From positions 86,687,574-86,751,573 of the forward strand of contig CM069441.1 of the NCBI GenBank assembly GCA_035610835.1: a DNA stretch of 64,000 nt, given 5' to 3'. Below are positions 1 to 11,335 of the stretch, in pieces. The position numbers and the translations under genes were made by a program. The DNA is from Ophiura sarsii (taxonomy: Eukaryota; Echinodermata; Ophiuroidea; Amphilepidida; Ophiuridae). The notes beneath the pieces are model-generated. The model was given only the letters and a program-made list of their open reading frames with translations, ran no database searches and was not told the DNA's origin. Each line of letters opens with the position of its first letter. Within the stretch, counting starts at the first letter, position 1.

Positions 1-3000
1 AGCATGTGCCAGCATGTGCCGGTATGTGCCATCATGTGCCGAGGTGTGCCATCATGTTCCAGTATGTGCCATCATGTGCCAGTATGTGCCGAGATGTGCC
101 ATTACGTTCCAGGATGTCCCGATATGTGCCATCATGTGCCGAGGTGTGCCAGCATGTGCCGATGTGTGCCAGCATGTGCCAGCATGTGCCGATATGTGCC
201 ATCATGTTCCAGGATGTTCCGAGGTGTGCCAGCATGTGCCAGCATGTGCCGGTATGTGCCATCATGTGCCGAGGTGTGCCATCATGTTCCAGTATGTGCC
301 ATCATGTGCCAGTATGTGCCGAGATGTGCCATTACGTTCCAGGATGTCCCGATGTGTGCCAGCATGTTCCAGTATGTGCCATCATGTGCCAGTATGTGCC
401 GAGATGTGCCATTACGTTCCAGGATGTCCCAGCATGTGCCAGCATGTGCCGGTATGTGCCGGTATGTGCCATCATGTGCTGAGGTGTGCCAGCATGTGCC
501 AGCATGTGCCGGTATGTGCCATCATGTGCCGAGGTGTGCCGAGGTGTGCCAGCATGTACCAGCATGTGCCGATATGTGCCATCACGTTCCAGGATGTCCC
601 GAGGTGTGCCAGCATGTGCCAGCATGTACCGGTATGTGCCATCATGTGCCGAGGTGTGCAAGCATGTGCCAGCATGTGCCGGTATGTGCCATCATGTGCC
701 GAGGTGTGCCGAGGTGTGCCAGCATGTACCAGCATGTGCCGATATGTGCCATCACGTTCCAGGATGTCCCGAGATGTGCCAGCATGTGCCAGCATGTGCC
801 GATATGTGCCATCATGTGCCGAGGTGTGCCAGCATGTGCCGATGTGTGCCAGCATGTGCCAGCATGTGCCGATATGTGCCATCATGTTCCAGGATGTTCC
901 GAGGTGTGCCAGCATGTGCCAGCATGTGCCAGCATGTGCCAGCATGTGCCGGTATGTGCCATCATGTGCCGAGGTGTGCCATCATGTTCCAGTATGTGCC
1001 ATCATGTGCCAGTATGTGCCGAGATGTGCCATTACGTTCCAGGATGTCCCGATGTGTGCCAGCATGTGCCAGCATGTGCCGATATGTGCCATCACGTTCC
1101 AGGATGTCCCGAGATGTGCCAGCAAGTGCCAGCATGTGCCAGCATGTGCCGGTATGTGCCGAGGTGTGCCAGCATGTACCAGCATGTGCCGATATGTGCC
1201 ATCACGTTCCAGGATGTCCCGAGATGTGCCAGCAAGTGCCAGCATGTGCCAGCATGTGCCGGTATGTGCCATCATGTGCCGAGGTGTGCCGAGGTGTGCC
1301 GATGTGTGCCAGCATGTGCCAGCATGTGCCGATATGTGCCATCATGTTCCAGGATGTTCCGAGGTGTGCCAGCATGTGCCAGCATGTGCCGGTATGTGCC
1401 ATCATGTGCCGAGGTGTGCCATCATGTTCCAGTATGTGCCATCATGTGCCAGTATGTGTCGAGATGTGCCATTACGTTCCAGGATGTCCCGATGTGTGCC
1501 ACTATGTTCCAGTATGTGCCATCATGTGCCAGTATGTGCCGATATGTGCCATTACGTTCCAGGATGTGCCAGCATGTGCCAGCATGTGCCGGTATGTGCC
1601 GGTATGTGCCATCATGTGCTGAGGTGTGCCAGCATGTGCCAGCATGTGCCAGCATGTGCCAGCATGTGCCGGTATGTGCCATCATGTGCCGAGGTGTGCC
1701 GAGGTGTGCCAGCATGTACCAGCATGTGCCGATATGTGCCATCACGTTCCAGGATGTCCCGAGGTGTGCCAGCATGTGCCGGTATGTGCCAACAAATGCC
1801 GAGGTGTGCAAGCATGTGCCAGCATGTGCCGGTATGTGCCATCATGTGCCGAGGTGTGCCGAGGTGTGCCAGCATGTACCAGCATGTGCCGATATGTGCC
1901 ATCACGTTCCAGGATGTCCCGAGATGTGCCAGCATGTGCCAGCATGTGCCGATATGTGCCATCATGTGCCGAGGTGTGCCAGCATGTGCCGATGTGTGCC
2001 AGCATGTGCCAGCATGTGCCGATATGTGCCATCATGTTCCAGGATGTTCCGAGGTGTGCCAGCATGTGCCAGCATGTGCCGGTATGTGCCATCATGTGCC
2101 GAGGTGTGCCATCATGTTCCAGTATGTGCCATCATGTGCCAGTATGTGCCGAGATGTGCCATTACGTTCCAGGATGTCCCGATGTGTGCCAGCATGTTCC
2201 AGTATGTGCCATCATGTGCCAGTATGTGCCGAGATGTGCCATTACGTTCCAGGATGTCCCAGCATGTGCCAGCATGTGCCAGCATGTGCCGGTATGTGCC
2301 ATCATGTGCTGAGGTGTGCCAGCATGTGCCAGCATGTGCCAGCATGTGCCAGCATGTGCCGGTATGTGCCATCATGTGCCGAGGTGTGCCGAGGTGTGCC
2401 GAGGTGTGCCAGCATGTACCAGCATGTGCCGATATGTGCCATCACGTTCCAGGATGTCCCGAGGTGTGCCAGCATGTGCCAGCATGTGCCGGTATGTGCC
2501 ATCATGTGCCGAGGTGTGCAAGCATGTGCCAGCATGTGCCAGCATGTGCCAGCATGTGCCGGTATGTGCCATCATGTGCCGAGGTGTGCCAGCATGTACC
2601 AGCATGTGCCGATATGTGCCATCACGTTCCAGGATGTCCCGAGATGTGCCAGCATGTGCCAGCATGTGCCAGCATGTGCCGATATGTGCCATCATGTGCC
2701 GAGGTGTGCCAGCATGTGCCGATGTGTGCCAGCATGTGCCAGCATGTGCCGATATGTGCCATCATGTTCCAGGATGTTCCGAAGTGTGCCAGCATGTGCC
2801 AGCATGTGCCAGCATGTGCCGGTATGTGCCATCATGTGCCGAGGTGTGCCATCATGTTCCAGTATGTGCCATCATGTGCCAGTATGTGCCGAGATGTGCC
2901 ATTACGTTCCAGGATGTCCCGATGTGTGCCAGCATGTGCCAGCATGTGCCGATATGTGCCATCACGTTCCAGGATGTCCCGAGATGTGCCAGCAAGTGCC

Positions 3001-5820
3001 AGCATGTGCCAGCATGTGCCGTTATGTGCCGAGGTGTGCCAGCATGTACCAGCATGTGCCGATATGTGCCATGACGTTCAAGGATGTCCCGATATGTGCC
3101 AGCAAGTGCCAGCATGTGCCAGCATGTGCCGGTATGTGCCATCATGTGCCGAGGTGTGCCGAGGTGTGCCGATGTGTGCCAGCATGTGCCAGCATGTGCC
3201 GATATGTGCCATCATGTTCCAGGATGTTCCGAGGTGTGCCAGCATGTGCCAGCATGTGCCAGCATGTGCCGGTATGTGCCATCATGTGCCGAGGTGTGCC
3301 ATCATGTTCCAGTATGTGCCATCATGTGCCAGTATGTGCCGAGATGTGCCATTACGTTCCAGGATGTCCCGATGTGTGCCAGCATGTTCCAGTATGTGCC
3401 ATCATGTGCCAGTATGTGCCGAGATGTGCCATTACGTTCCAGGATGTCCCAGCATGTGCCAGCATATGCCAGCATGTGCCGGTATGTGCCGGTATGTGCC
3501 ATCATGTGCTGAGGTGTGCCAGCATGTGCCAGCATGTGCCAGCATGTGCCGGTATGTGCCATCATGTGCCGAGGTGTGCCGAGGTGTGCCAGCATGTACC
3601 AGCATGTGCCGATATGTGCCATCACGTTCCAGGATGTCCCGAGGTGTGCCAGCATGTGCCAGCATGTGCCGGTATGTGCCATCATGTGCCGAGGTGTGCA
3701 AGCATGTGCCAGCATGTGCCAGCATGTGCCGGTATGTGCCATCATGTGCCGAGGTGTGCCGAGGTGTGCCAGCATGTACCAGCATGTGCCGATATGTGCC
3801 ATCACGTTCCAGGATGTCCCGAGATGTGCCAGCATGTGCCAGCATGTGCCAGCATGTGCCGGTATGTGCCATCATGTGCCGAGGTGTGCCGAGGTGTGCC
3901 AGCATGTACCAGCATGTGCCGATATGTGCCATCACGTTCCAGGATGTCCCGAGATGTGCCAGCATGTGCCAGCATGTGCCAGCATGTGCCGATATGTGCC
4001 ATCATGTGCCGAGGTGTGCCAGCATGTGCCAGCATGTGCCAGCATGTGCCGGTATGTGCAGGTATGTGCCATTGTGTGCCGAGGTGTGCCATCATGTTCC
4101 AGTATGTGCCATTATGTGCCAGTATGTGCCGAGATGTGCCATTACGTTCCAGGATGTCCCGATGTGTGCCAGCATGTGCCAGCATGTGCCGGTATGTGCC
4201 GAGGTGTGCCAGCAAGTGCCATCATGTGCCGAGGTGTGCCGATGTGTGCCAGCATGTGCCAGCATGTGCCGATATGTGCCATCATGTTCCAGCATGTTCC
4301 GAGGTGTGCCAGCATGTGCCAGCATGTGCCAGCATGTGCCGGTATGTGCCGGTATGTGCCATCATGTGCCGAGGTGTGCCATCATGTTCCAGTATGTGCC
4401 ATCATGTGCCAGTATGTGCCGGTATGTGCCATCACGTTCCAGGATGTCCCGAGGTGTGCCAGCATGTGCCAGCATGTGCCGGTATGTGCAGGTATGTGCC
4501 ATTATGTGCCGAGGTGTGCCATCATGTTCCAGTATGTGCCATTATGTGCCAGTATGTGCCGAGATGTGCCATTACGTTCCAGGATGTCCCGATGTGTGCC
4601 AGCATGTGCCAGCATGTGCCGGTATGTGCCGAGGTGTGCCAGCAAGTGCCATCATGTGCCGAGGTGTGCCGATGTGTGCCAGCATGTGCCAGCATGTGCC
4701 GATATGTGCCATCATGTTCCAGCATGTTCCGAGGTGTGCCAGCATGTGCCAGCATGTGCCAGCATGTGCCGGTATGTGCCGGTATGTGCCATCATGTGCC
4801 GAGGTGTGCCATCATGTTCCAGTATGTGCCATCATGTGCCAGTATGTGCCGGTATGTGCCATCACGTTCCAGGATGTCCCGAGGTGTGCCAGCATGTGCC
4901 AGCATGTGCCGGTATGTGCAGGTATGTGCCATTATGTGCCGAGGTGTGCCATCATGTTCCAGTATGTGCCATTATGTGCCAGTATGTGCCGAGATGTGCC
5001 ATTACGTTCCAGGATGTCCCGATGTGTGCCAGCATGTGCCAGCATGTGCCGGTATGTGCCATCATGTGCCGAGGTGTGCCAGCAAGTGCCAGCATGTGCC
5101 AGCATGTGCCGGTATGTGCCATCATGTGCCGAGGTGTGCCGATGTGTGCCAGCATGTGCCAGCATGTGCCGATATGTCCCATCATGTTCCAGGATGTTCC
5201 GAGGTGTGCCAGCATGTGCCAGCATGTGCCAGCATGTGCCGGTATGTGCCATCATGTGCCGAGGTGTGCCATCATGTTCCAGTATGTGCCATCATGTGCC
5301 AGTATGTGCCGAGATGTGCCATTACGTTCCAGGATGTCCCGATGTGTGCCAGCATGTTCCAGTATGTGCCATCATGTGCCAGTATGTGCCGAGATGTGCC
5401 ATTACGTTCCAGGATGTCCCAGCATGTGCCAGCATGTGCCGGTATGTGCCGGTATGTGCCATCATGTGCCGAGGTGTGCCAGCATGTGCCGATGTGTGCC
5501 AGCATGTGCCAGCATGTGCCGATATGTGCCATCATGTTCCAGGATGTTCCGAGGTGTGCCAGCATGTGCCAGCATGTGCCAGCATGTGCCAGCATGTGCC
5601 AGCATGTGCCGGTTAGTGCCATCATGTGCCGCGGTGTGCCGAGGTGTGCCAGCATGTGCCAGCATGTGCCGGTATGTGCCATCACGTTCCAGGATGTCCC
5701 TAGGTGTGCCAGCATGTGCCGGTATGTGCCATTATGTGCCGAGTTGTGCCATCATGTTCCAGTATGTGCCATCATGTGCCAGTATGTGCCGAGATGTGCC
5801 ACATGTGCCTATATGTTCCA
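1..5820. repeat. 10-bp unit minisatellite with higher-order repeats (continues past left edge)
   Basis: About 580 tandem decamers of consensus NNNATGTGCC. The commonest variants are AGCATGTGCC, ATCATGTGCC, GGTATGTGCC, GATATGTGCC, GAGGTGTGCC, ATTACGTTCC and AGGATGTCCC. Variants recur in fixed order, forming higher-order blocks. A 430-bp block is repeated almost exactly at about 4051, 4481 and 4911. The rare variant ATCATGTGCT marks longer-range copies at 471, 1611, 2301 and 3501. The array loses register near 5801 and runs into a TATATG microsatellite. Because 10 is not a multiple of 3, each forward frame reads the same 10-codon Cys/Val/Pro-rich motif. The forward ORFs of 1870 and 1961 codons therefore follow from periodicity and are not evidence of a gene: there is no splice structure, flanking domain or recognisable protein. 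Confidence 0.97.
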
Positions 5821-5829
5821 TTGTATAGG

Positions 5830-5890
5830 GATATATAGATCTATATGTATATGTATATGTATATGTATATTATATATGAATATTCATATC
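5830..5890. repeat. TATATG microsatellite at the satellite edge
   Basis: An AT-rich run built from about five TATATG/TATATA units directly follows the last recognisable decamer of the minisatellite. From 5891 to 6593 no gene or clear repeat is seen, except that 6282-6360 resembles 9665-9745 (both contain AATATAACAAGTAAGTA followed by ATCTACCA). Confidence 0.8.
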
Positions 5891-6593
5891 CTATTATAAT
5901 TACTTCTTACATCGAACGCTTACCCTTATCGGCCTGGAACCTACACTGGTTCCCTGAGCCCTTTGCTCCGATCCGGAAAAATCTCCGCTAACCAAGGCCA
6001 CAGGCGGGTGCCACCATTTTGTGGCCAGTTTCAAACCCACGCTTATACAGACTATACAGTGACGCTTGACATATTTAGCATCTCAAAACATGCTAAAAGT
6101 AACCCTCTGGGTTCTGATGAAGAGTCTATAACCTCTTACCGTGTGACGTCAGGATGAATTGTGCATGTACAATTCAGTACAAATAAGTCGAAGCGGTGTG
6201 TGTGTGGCGATTACAACACAAAAACTGTCTACGAAAATTTGAGTTTATCGGCCGTAAAAAATCAGATTAACCTAGGTAGGTAGATAAAAGTGTTGCAATA
6301 TAACAAGTAAGTATACCGAATCTACCAATACCGGCAAAGAATACGAAAAAAAAGTATAATCTTACCAACAAATAAGCTTTTATTTTTAAGCCCTAAAAAG
6401 AATTTAAAAAAGAAAGTTCGCACTCATTGAAAGTATCCTAACTGTAAATGTATTTGACCTATGATGATATAATTTATGTAAGCTGATAGGTATTTCTATT
6501 AGCTACAATTTGATACCCCCTTTGTTATTGAAAATTATAAAATGACCAATATAAGCATTGATTTACGAGAACTGATGCCGTTTTAAATGGACA

Positions 6594-6726
6594 CATTTTC
6601 TAGACCCAATGATGGCTATACTATCGTTCATGCTTCACTATACTATAGCCACAACACCCTCTATAGACACACGACGTCGCGAAAATCACATTTTTAATTC
6701 AAGATTTTCACATCAAATATAATTTA
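6594..6726 (+). repeat. Dispersed repeat, partner of 30917-31205
   Basis: This stretch matches the reverse complement of about 31075-31205 for over 100 bp, including TAGACCCAATG, GAAGCATGAACG (as complement) and CTATAGACACACGACGTCGC. The copy near 31 kb has this end facing a second inverted end and looks like a complete short TIR element, so this one is probably a half copy. A 22-bp palindrome based on CCTAGGTAGC lies just downstream at 6753-6774. Confidence 0.7.
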
Positions 6727-6877
6727 AATCAATCAATAGGGAGTTTTGTGACCCTAGGTAGCCAGCTACCTAGGACAGGTCACTATTGGGACTACACATT
6801 TTCTAGATTTGCAATTGGATGGAATCGGATTATTTAAATATCACTGTCTCAGACTCAGGGCCAGGCTAGCCTATAAT

Positions 6878-7015
6878 TATAATAGTTCCGTCAGTTCCAA
6901 ATTGGCGAAACCTGTTCAGCAGCGAATGACTTCAGAGGAGCGTCGCACGGAAAACGTTGCCGTTGGCATGGCACAATATGGCGTGCAGTGTCACTTGTAT
7001 GCATGACGCTTGCAT
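6878..7015 (+). repeat. Dispersed repeat, arm of an inverted pair with 8575-8735
   Basis: The segment from CAGTTCCAAATTGGCGAAAC to TGCATGACGCTTGCATAG is found inverted and diverged at 8575-8735. A second inverted pair lies inside it: 7515-7600 against 8465-8560, sharing TCTCGCCAATTTGAAACTGA and TACGCTTGGATT. A third relative is in CEBPZ intron 5 at 48780-48925. The arrangement resembles a foldback element later interrupted by the element at 7974-8442. 7016-7514 and 7601-7965 hold nothing recognisable; a short ORF at 7515-7784 has no recognisable domain. Confidence 0.6.
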
Positions 7016-7973
7016 AGGCCTAGGCTAGTACAACAAATCATACTTATAGTGATATTTGTCATCAGTTGGTATTATTCATCATAGGGTATTTTGCATGTTT
7101 CACTATCTGTCCCCATCCTAAGTTGGTAGGGGAAAAAAAACCACACCAACGTATGGGTTTCCTGTACTAGGCCTAGGGCTATGCCCAAATCGCGCTTGTT
7201 ATAACTTATGGGAGGCCCCAAAAACTGAATTTGATAAGGTACCATCCAAGCGGTGCGCAGCACTGCCCTCCGAGCTATGTAGAAAAAAATTCAATTTTGG
7301 AACTCAGGGATGTAACTACACTGGTCGGTGCCGGTCGCTAAAGGCTAAACAACCGGCACTCACAGCAATTTCAGGCAAATTAACCAGCTCTAAGACTCAA
7401 AAATTTAGTAAATGTGTACATCAAATACCACAAAATGGCTGAGAATGCCAGAATGTGGCGATAAATTATGTGCGATTTTAGCCGGCACTAAAATGTGGCT
7501 AGCTACAACCCTGCTTGTTACGCTTGGATTGTTTTTTGCGCATGGATAGATATAAAGTAATAAACCGAATATTTCTCGCCAATTTGAAACTGATTGTATT
7601 TAGGCCTATATTGCAAAAAAATGCCCAGCATTTCAATAAAACCCCACAATATTTTGTGGCATTTCGTAAAAATGTAACTGTCGGACTGATCGCAGCGTAT
7701 ACGATTCCCATGCAACTGGTGCGTAACCGCGTCATTCGCAATGGCAAGGGCGCAGTAAAAATGGAAGATGTGATGTACTTTTAAATAAATAGGTAATTGA
7801 CCAATTGCAGCCCTAATCAGCAAGACCCCACGCCATGTTGTGACTGTTTTTGAATGCACTGCATGCAAGGACACGCTCAACGTTTTTAATGATGGCGAGC
7901 GCTCGGACCATGACTCTGTGATTGACAATTTTTTGTTTTGATTATAGTAGCATGGACTAATGAACGCATAAAT

Positions 7974-8442
7974 CAGTGGTTCCCAACCTTTTTCTGGTGG
8001 TGACCCCATTCTAGAAACCATGTGTGGAGGGGTGAGTGTTCACTTGTGGTGTGAGGATGTTTGTTTCATTTGCTTGTAAATGTGTGTGTTTGGATTCTTA
8101 AATATTTTTTGTGTGGGGATTTGCAATCATAATTATGTATTTTATATGTTATTTCTGTTTTATCATGTATTTTTATGTATTTTTGATGATAATATTATAT
8201 GTTTTTATTGTAAAAAATGCGCAATTTGGCCTTTGGCCACGATGTTATTTTATAATAAATTGAATTTGAATTTGAAAACCAGCATCAGAGCGCGACCCCT
8301 CACAGAACAAAGTCACATGTGTTACTCTGATACAACATTATAAAAGCATTTTATTTTTGTTAAATTAGGCTAGTCCGCGACCCCACACAAAGAACGGTCG
8401 CGACCCCAATTGGGGTCACGACCCAGAGGTTGGGAACCACTG
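7974..8442. mobile_element. hAT-like nonautonomous element with imperfect 8-bp TSD
   Basis: The ends are CAGTGGTTCCCAACCT and its reverse complement, followed on both sides by GGTCGCGACCCC-like sequence. Such CAGTGGTTC ends are typical of Charlie/Tip100-type hAT elements. The flanking octamers GCATAAAT (7966-7973) and ACGTAAAT (8443-8450) agree at six of eight positions, as expected for an old 8-bp target duplication. No transposase is encoded. Confidence 0.85.
8080..8278 (+). repeat. Possible non-LTR retrotransposon 3' tail inside the hAT element
   Basis: T-rich sequence ends in GCGCAATTTGGCC followed by an AATAAATTGAATTTGAATTT run. This resembles the 3' ends of some LINE/SINE families that finish in short TTGAA repeats. 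It fills most of the interior of the hAT-like element at 7974-8442. The assignment rests on the tail pattern only. Confidence 0.35.
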
Positions 8443-8776
8443 ACGTAAATACATTTCATCCCAAAACCGTTTCGTCCTATAAATAGTTCAATCAGTTTGA
8501 AATTGCCGAGAAATATTCGTTTTTTAACTATACGTGCGCAAAAGTAATCCAAGCGTATTTATAAGCACGATTTTGGCATATGCAAGCGTCACGCATACAA
8601 TGACACTGCACCATTGCGCGCCATATTAAACCATGCCAGCGTTTTATGATGCGTGACGCTCTTCTGAATTAATTTGCTGCTGTTTGAATAGTTAGAGAGT
8701 AAAGGTTTTGCCAATTTGGAACTGACTGAATTATTAATAATTAATATTTTTTAGGAATACCGTTTCATCCCACTAC

Positions 8777-9485
8777 CAGGGGTCGCATTCTGACGCATCT
8801 GCGCGTCCTAGACCTCTCACTTTCTAATAGTGACGCGTCAGGTTTCAAATTGGAAAGACTTGCGGGTCCCGATCAAAATTGAAGGGACCCCTTAAATTTG
8901 AAGATGTGTGGAAATGGAAACCTTTAGAAATTCTGTAAATTACATATCCATCCTTTGCTCACAATATAAATTCATTAAAGGTAGATGTTCCGATTTTCAA
9001 CTTGAAGTTTTCTATTCTACTTGTAATGAAAGGTCATCCTTAAAAAAGTCGTGTTCCAAAGTTTGAGTTGCATAGCTCTAATTGGTTCTTATTTTAGACG
9101 CACAAGATGCTGTGAACTGTACCCATTGAGTAGTACACAAACTATATCGGTGGTTACCACCATTCGCGGTAATTCGACGTTATTTCATCGATTTCTCCGT
9201 AATTATACCGATTTAGGCTGTCAAATTTCAGTATGATGATGAGAAAAATACGAGCTTTCATATGATATGAAAATCTCCGTATGTTTGAAATAATTCTGTG
9301 TTACGAAAATGTGATCGGGTCATCTACCTTTAAAACTGCCCGTAAAAAAGTAATTTTTTTAAATACCCAAACTTCAGGACCCCTCAATTTCTTGGGGGGA
9401 CCCCTTAAATTTGTTTTTTGAAGTCCTACGGGGTCCTGAAAAATATCATGGGACCTCTCACATTTTGGACCCAGTGCTATCCCTG
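8777..9485 (+). mobile_element. hAT-like element (CAGGG...CCCTG) with exact 8-bp TSD, carrying a nested TTAA element
   Basis: The element starts CAGGGGTCGCATTCTGACGC and ends AGTGCTATCCCTG. It is flanked by exact octamers CCCACTAC at 8769-8776 and 9486-9493. A shorter relative is at 25972-26258. The 709-bp length includes the 351-bp TTAA-flanked element at 8979-9329. The relative at 26 kb lacks this insert and shows the undisturbed join. No coding capacity. Confidence 0.9.
8979..9329 (+). mobile_element. TTAA-target MITE (AGGTAGATG family), copy 1, nested
   Basis: The 351-bp element has ends AGGTAGATGTTCCGAT and, inverted, AGGTAGATGACCCGAT. It is flanked by TTAA at 8975-8978 and 9330-9333. 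A second copy at 35203-35547 has the same ends and also TTAA flanks. The host element copy at 26 kb has a single TTAA (26099-26102) where this one is inserted. TTAA targeting fits piggyBac or Kolobok-type transposases; the family was not determined. Confidence 0.93.
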
Positions 9486-9613
9486 CCCACTACAGTTTCA
9501 CCAATGCACTTCCACCCACCCCATTATAGTTTCATCTTAATTGAAATACACTGAAGGCGTGCTGAATGGACTGATTGGGAGAACCATTGACTTGAGTGAT
9601 GAATTAGAGACCA

Positions 9614-9653
9614 GGCACAAGCAAATTGCTTGTACAAGCATAATGCTTGTGCC
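9614..9653. repeat. 40-bp imperfect palindrome
   Basis: Two 20-bp halves, GGCACAAGCAAATTGCTTGT and ACAAGCATAATGCTTGTGCC, are each near-palindromic and are also inverted copies of each other. It could form a hairpin or a cruciform. No function can be assigned. Confidence 0.6.
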
Positions 9654-9749
9654 AGGCTTAAAAAGGGTAGGTGGATAGAAAGAGTTACAATATAACAAGT
9701 AAGTAAATTACATAATACTAATCTACCAAAGAATATGAAACAAATATAA

Positions 9750-10139
9750 GGGAGTGTTCATAAATACCTTGGTTGGGGGGGGTTGGAAAAATGGAGGGCC
9801 CCTCAAAAAAAATGTAATTATCGGTAACAGAGGGGATACAAAAAAAAAAAATCCAATTTTTTTTTACGCTTCGCGCATGCAAAAAAGTCCACACTTTTTC
9901 TGCACTTTGCACATAAAAAAACCAAATTTTTACAGTTACATGCTTAGTGCGTGGTCAAATGTAATAATGCTCGGTAACTGAGACATACAGGAGGGGATCA
10001 AGAAGAAGAAAAACTGAACATAAAAAGGGGGGATCAAGAAAAATTTTACTGGTGTTTGGGGGGGATCAAGAATTGTTTTCCAGAGACTTAAAAATTTCCA
10101 ACCAACCCCACCAAAGTACCGGTATTTATGAACACTCCC
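9750..10139. mobile_element. Harbinger-like MITE with TAA target duplication
   Basis: Ends GGGAGTGTTCATAAATACC and its inverted partner, with TAA on both sides (9747-9749, 10140-10142). Three-base TWA duplications and GG-starting ends are features of PIF/Harbinger elements. The subterminal region is purine-rich with many G runs (GGGGGGATCAAGAA). The same end type recurs at 22373-23556 and 24611. Short ORFs inside are not protein-like. Confidence 0.8.
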
Positions 10140-10161
10140 TAATAATTTATTAAAATTATCA

Positions 10162-10388
10162 TGAATTTCCAAAATGTATGTGTTCCCTTTTTAAGCCTTT
10201 TTTGTCCCCTAATCCTGATGCTGCAAAAAATGTCTGCTTGGTATTATAGTCTAGGTGCATGGTACACATCAAACCGTACTGGGGTAAGGTACAGCTTGAC
10301 CTATTATGTAGGTCAGGTTGGGTGGTTCGATTCCATCACCAGTAAGTTTTGCGTGCCTGTACTGATACTGGATACCAGTAGGCGATGA
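10162..10388 (+). repeat. SINE-like repeat with pol III boxes, copy 1
   Basis: TAGTCTAGGTG (10247-10257) fits the A-box consensus and GGTTCGATTCC (10324-10334) fits the B box. The 77-bp spacing is wider than in a tRNA. The repeat is matched by an inverted copy at 12774-13000, which keeps both boxes. This pairing supports a retroposed pol III-derived family. 10389-10795 shows nothing recognisable. Confidence 0.65.
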
Positions 10389-10799
10389 CAAATCCTTGTG
10401 CTATGGGCAAACCGATCTCTCAGATATGGTAGGACGCCCGGTTGTTTTGATATTAAAAACCATTTCAAAAATCTCCTTGAAGATATAATACTAGTTAGTG
10501 AGAAGTCAGAATGCATCATGAAGTTAACTGAATGATTAGTATATAATTGTATTTTATTTGACATTCACCAAAACCTGTGTCAGAGCTATATTAATTATAG
10601 GCAGCATAAAACTAATTCGCTCCCCATAGCTGACCTCGAAATAAGGTGGTCAAAAGCCCGAACAAATTGTAATACAAAAACATTAAATTGTGTGCATTAT
10701 TTTAAATTGAAGATGTTGCTGATAACAAGGCCTACAAAATAATGATGAAATGCGACATCTCATAATTGCTAACTTATCCAAGATGATGTAATCCTTTAC

Positions 10800-11095
10800 A
10801 ACAGGTTTTTTTGTGTGTTCTATTTACCCTAACCCCCTGAGTGCTAAAAAATGCTAATCCTAAGTCACTCTCCAAACGCATGCATCGTCGGTTTTCGATG
10901 ACGTAGTCCACCGAGCCTATATGGTGAGCGCAGTATACTGCGCGAATGTGTAGTTGAGGGCCGTGGCTTAGTGGGTGGGACGTGGGGCTTGAGAACGGAG
11001 TGTCCCCGGATCGAATCCCGGCAGGTTCCCGGAGATTTAGTTTGGTGATCCCGGTCAAAAACCCTAAACCGGGGTTAGGTTAGGGTTAATTAAAT
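10800..11095 (+). repeat. tRNA-derived SINE, copy 1
   Basis: The tRNA-like head has A box TGGCTTAGTGG (10964-10974) and B box GGATCGAATCC (11008-11018), 44 bp apart as in a tRNA. It is followed by a tail with ATCCCGGTCAAAAA and CTAAACCGGGGTTAGG. A near full-length second copy is at 28671-28970 and a deleted copy at 28575-28655. An unrelated leader of about 150 bp precedes the tRNA part. The head cannot fold as a functional tRNA, so it is not called a tRNA gene. Confidence 0.85.
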
Positions 11096-11149
11096 CAAAA
11101 TATATGTATTAGCCCTAACCAGCCAGGCTATGTTTTTACGGTGTGGAAA

Positions 11150-11335
11150 CTGGGGGAGGGGACAAAATATGATTTTTAAACCAAATAATCGCTGCGAAAC
11201 CCCTGGGATTAAACCCCCGGACACTCCGATCACCACGCAACGCCGTCCGTAACCAATCAGCTAACCTGCCAACGCTCACCCGGGCAGCGATTTCGTACAC
11301 ACATATCCGCTTGGTTGATGACGTCATCGATTCGA
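11150..11335 (-). repeat. tRNA-like SINE, minus strand
   Basis: Read on the minus strand, TAGCTGATTGG (11263-11253) fits an A box and GGTTTAATCC (11215-11206) is a B box with one substitution, 47 bp apart. Surrounding sequence is GC-richer than its neighbours. No second copy was spotted in the window, so this is called from the boxes only. Confidence 0.45.

Noticed and set aside
4..5899. Giant open reading frames (1870 and 1961 codons) as a Cys-rich repeat protein gene
   Set aside because: They result from a stop-free 10-bp repeat, overlap each other in different frames with the same peptide, and have no unique domain or splice signal.
7515..7784. 89-codon ORF as a small gene
   Set aside because: Overlaps a dispersed repeat also present inverted at 8.5 kb; no recognisable protein features.
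10955..11025. A functional tRNA gene
   Set aside because: Both pol III boxes are present but acceptor and anticodon stems do not pair, and the sequence is part of a repeated SINE with copies at 28.6-29 kb.
11070..11095. Telomeric TTAGGG-like repeats
   Set aside because: Only two or three imperfect TTAGG(G) units, and they belong to the conserved tail of the SINE.
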